The notes below the pieces were generated by a model. It was given only the letters and a program-made list of their open reading frames with translations, ran no database searches and had not been told where the DNA came from. DNA of 64,000 nucleotides from contig NC_058338.1 of the NCBI RefSeq assembly GCF_905475395.1, positions 249,001 to 313,000 of the forward strand, read 5' to 3'. This document shows positions 63,719 through 64,000 of the stretch, piece by piece. The translations under genes were made by a program, and so were the position numbers. The DNA is from Chrysoperla carnea. Taxonomy: Eukaryota; Arthropoda; Insecta; Neuroptera; Chrysopidae. Each line of letters opens with the position of its first letter. Position 1 is the first letter of the stretch.

Positions 63719-64000
63719 TATCTCGTGAATCATGCGTCTTACGACAAAAATAATTGTGATCATTTTTGTAGATAATAATATTTTCTATATCTTTTATTTG
63801 AAACTTTTTTCTGTATAATGCATAGATTTTTATTTATAGCACGCTCCAAAGCAATCATCATATTGAACAAAGTTTGGAGTACTATAAATAAAAATTTATG
63901 AATTACAAAGAAAAATGTTTCAAATAAAAGTTGTAGAAAATAATTTTATCCACAAAAATCATCCATACTGTTTTTGTCGTACGATGCATGATTTACGAGA
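63719..64000. repeat. fold-back element reaching the right edge
   Basis: The left end atctcgtgaatcatgcgtct, then tacgacaaaaat, is mirrored at the window's end by tttttgtcgtacgatgcatg, then atttacgaga. Inner blocks 'ttttatttgaaacttttttc' and complement also match. The loop is near 63843-63890. The arms are about 125 bases, and the outer end may continue beyond the window. Confidence 0.85.

Overview
This is a very AT-rich animal nuclear window, almost certainly from an insect. The genes are split by many short GT-AG introns, the coding sequence strongly prefers A/T third positions, and the spaces between exons are full of microsatellites, inverted-repeat (MITE-like) elements and non-LTR retrotransposon scraps. 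I cannot name the species. A Rap1/TERF2IP-type Myb protein, a telomere-protein family not known from Drosophila, and a dual oxidase argue for an insect outside the higher flies. I rebuilt the exon structures by hand from splice sites, reading-frame continuity and family resemblance; no alignment or transcript was available.

Layout, left to right: (1) 449-1719, minus, the first three exons of a small protein that begins directly with a Rap1-type Myb domain and runs off the left edge. (2) 2397-25378, plus, a nine-exon TRIP11/GMAP-210 golgin with an 11.8 kb third intron and a 4.5 kb last intron. (3) 25379-28708, a repeat-only intergenic block with two large fold-back elements, a CpG-rich MITE and a 48-bp minisatellite. 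(4) 28709-31796, plus, a PDIA6 (P5)-like ER protein in which both thioredoxin CxxC motifs are gone. (5) 32472-44678, minus, a 17-exon DHX34 RNA helicase. (6) 36064-39730, plus, a second diverged PDIA6-like gene lying wholly inside one DHX34 intron. (7) 46362-47768, minus, an intronless PIG-V GPI mannosyltransferase. (8) 48495-59046, plus, a 25-exon dual oxidase whose expected last exon is not visible. (9) 60062-63660, minus, a six-exon acidic, Ser/Lys/Asn-rich protein that I do not recognise.

Several genes serve the secretory pathway (golgin tether, two PDI-like proteins, GPI mannosylation) and Duox is itself a secretory membrane glycoprotein. I treat this as coincidence rather than a designed cluster. 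The most unusual biology is the pair of PDIA6-like paralogs flanking and nesting in DHX34: one has lost every catalytic cysteine but ends in an ER-retrieval-like IDEL, while the other keeps a single complete CxxC (CMQC) and has no retrieval signal. The other unusual items are the Duox with a degenerate second EF-hand and no visible terminal NADPH-binding exon, an antisense retrotransposon piece filling one Duox intron, and a dense population of long fold-back elements.
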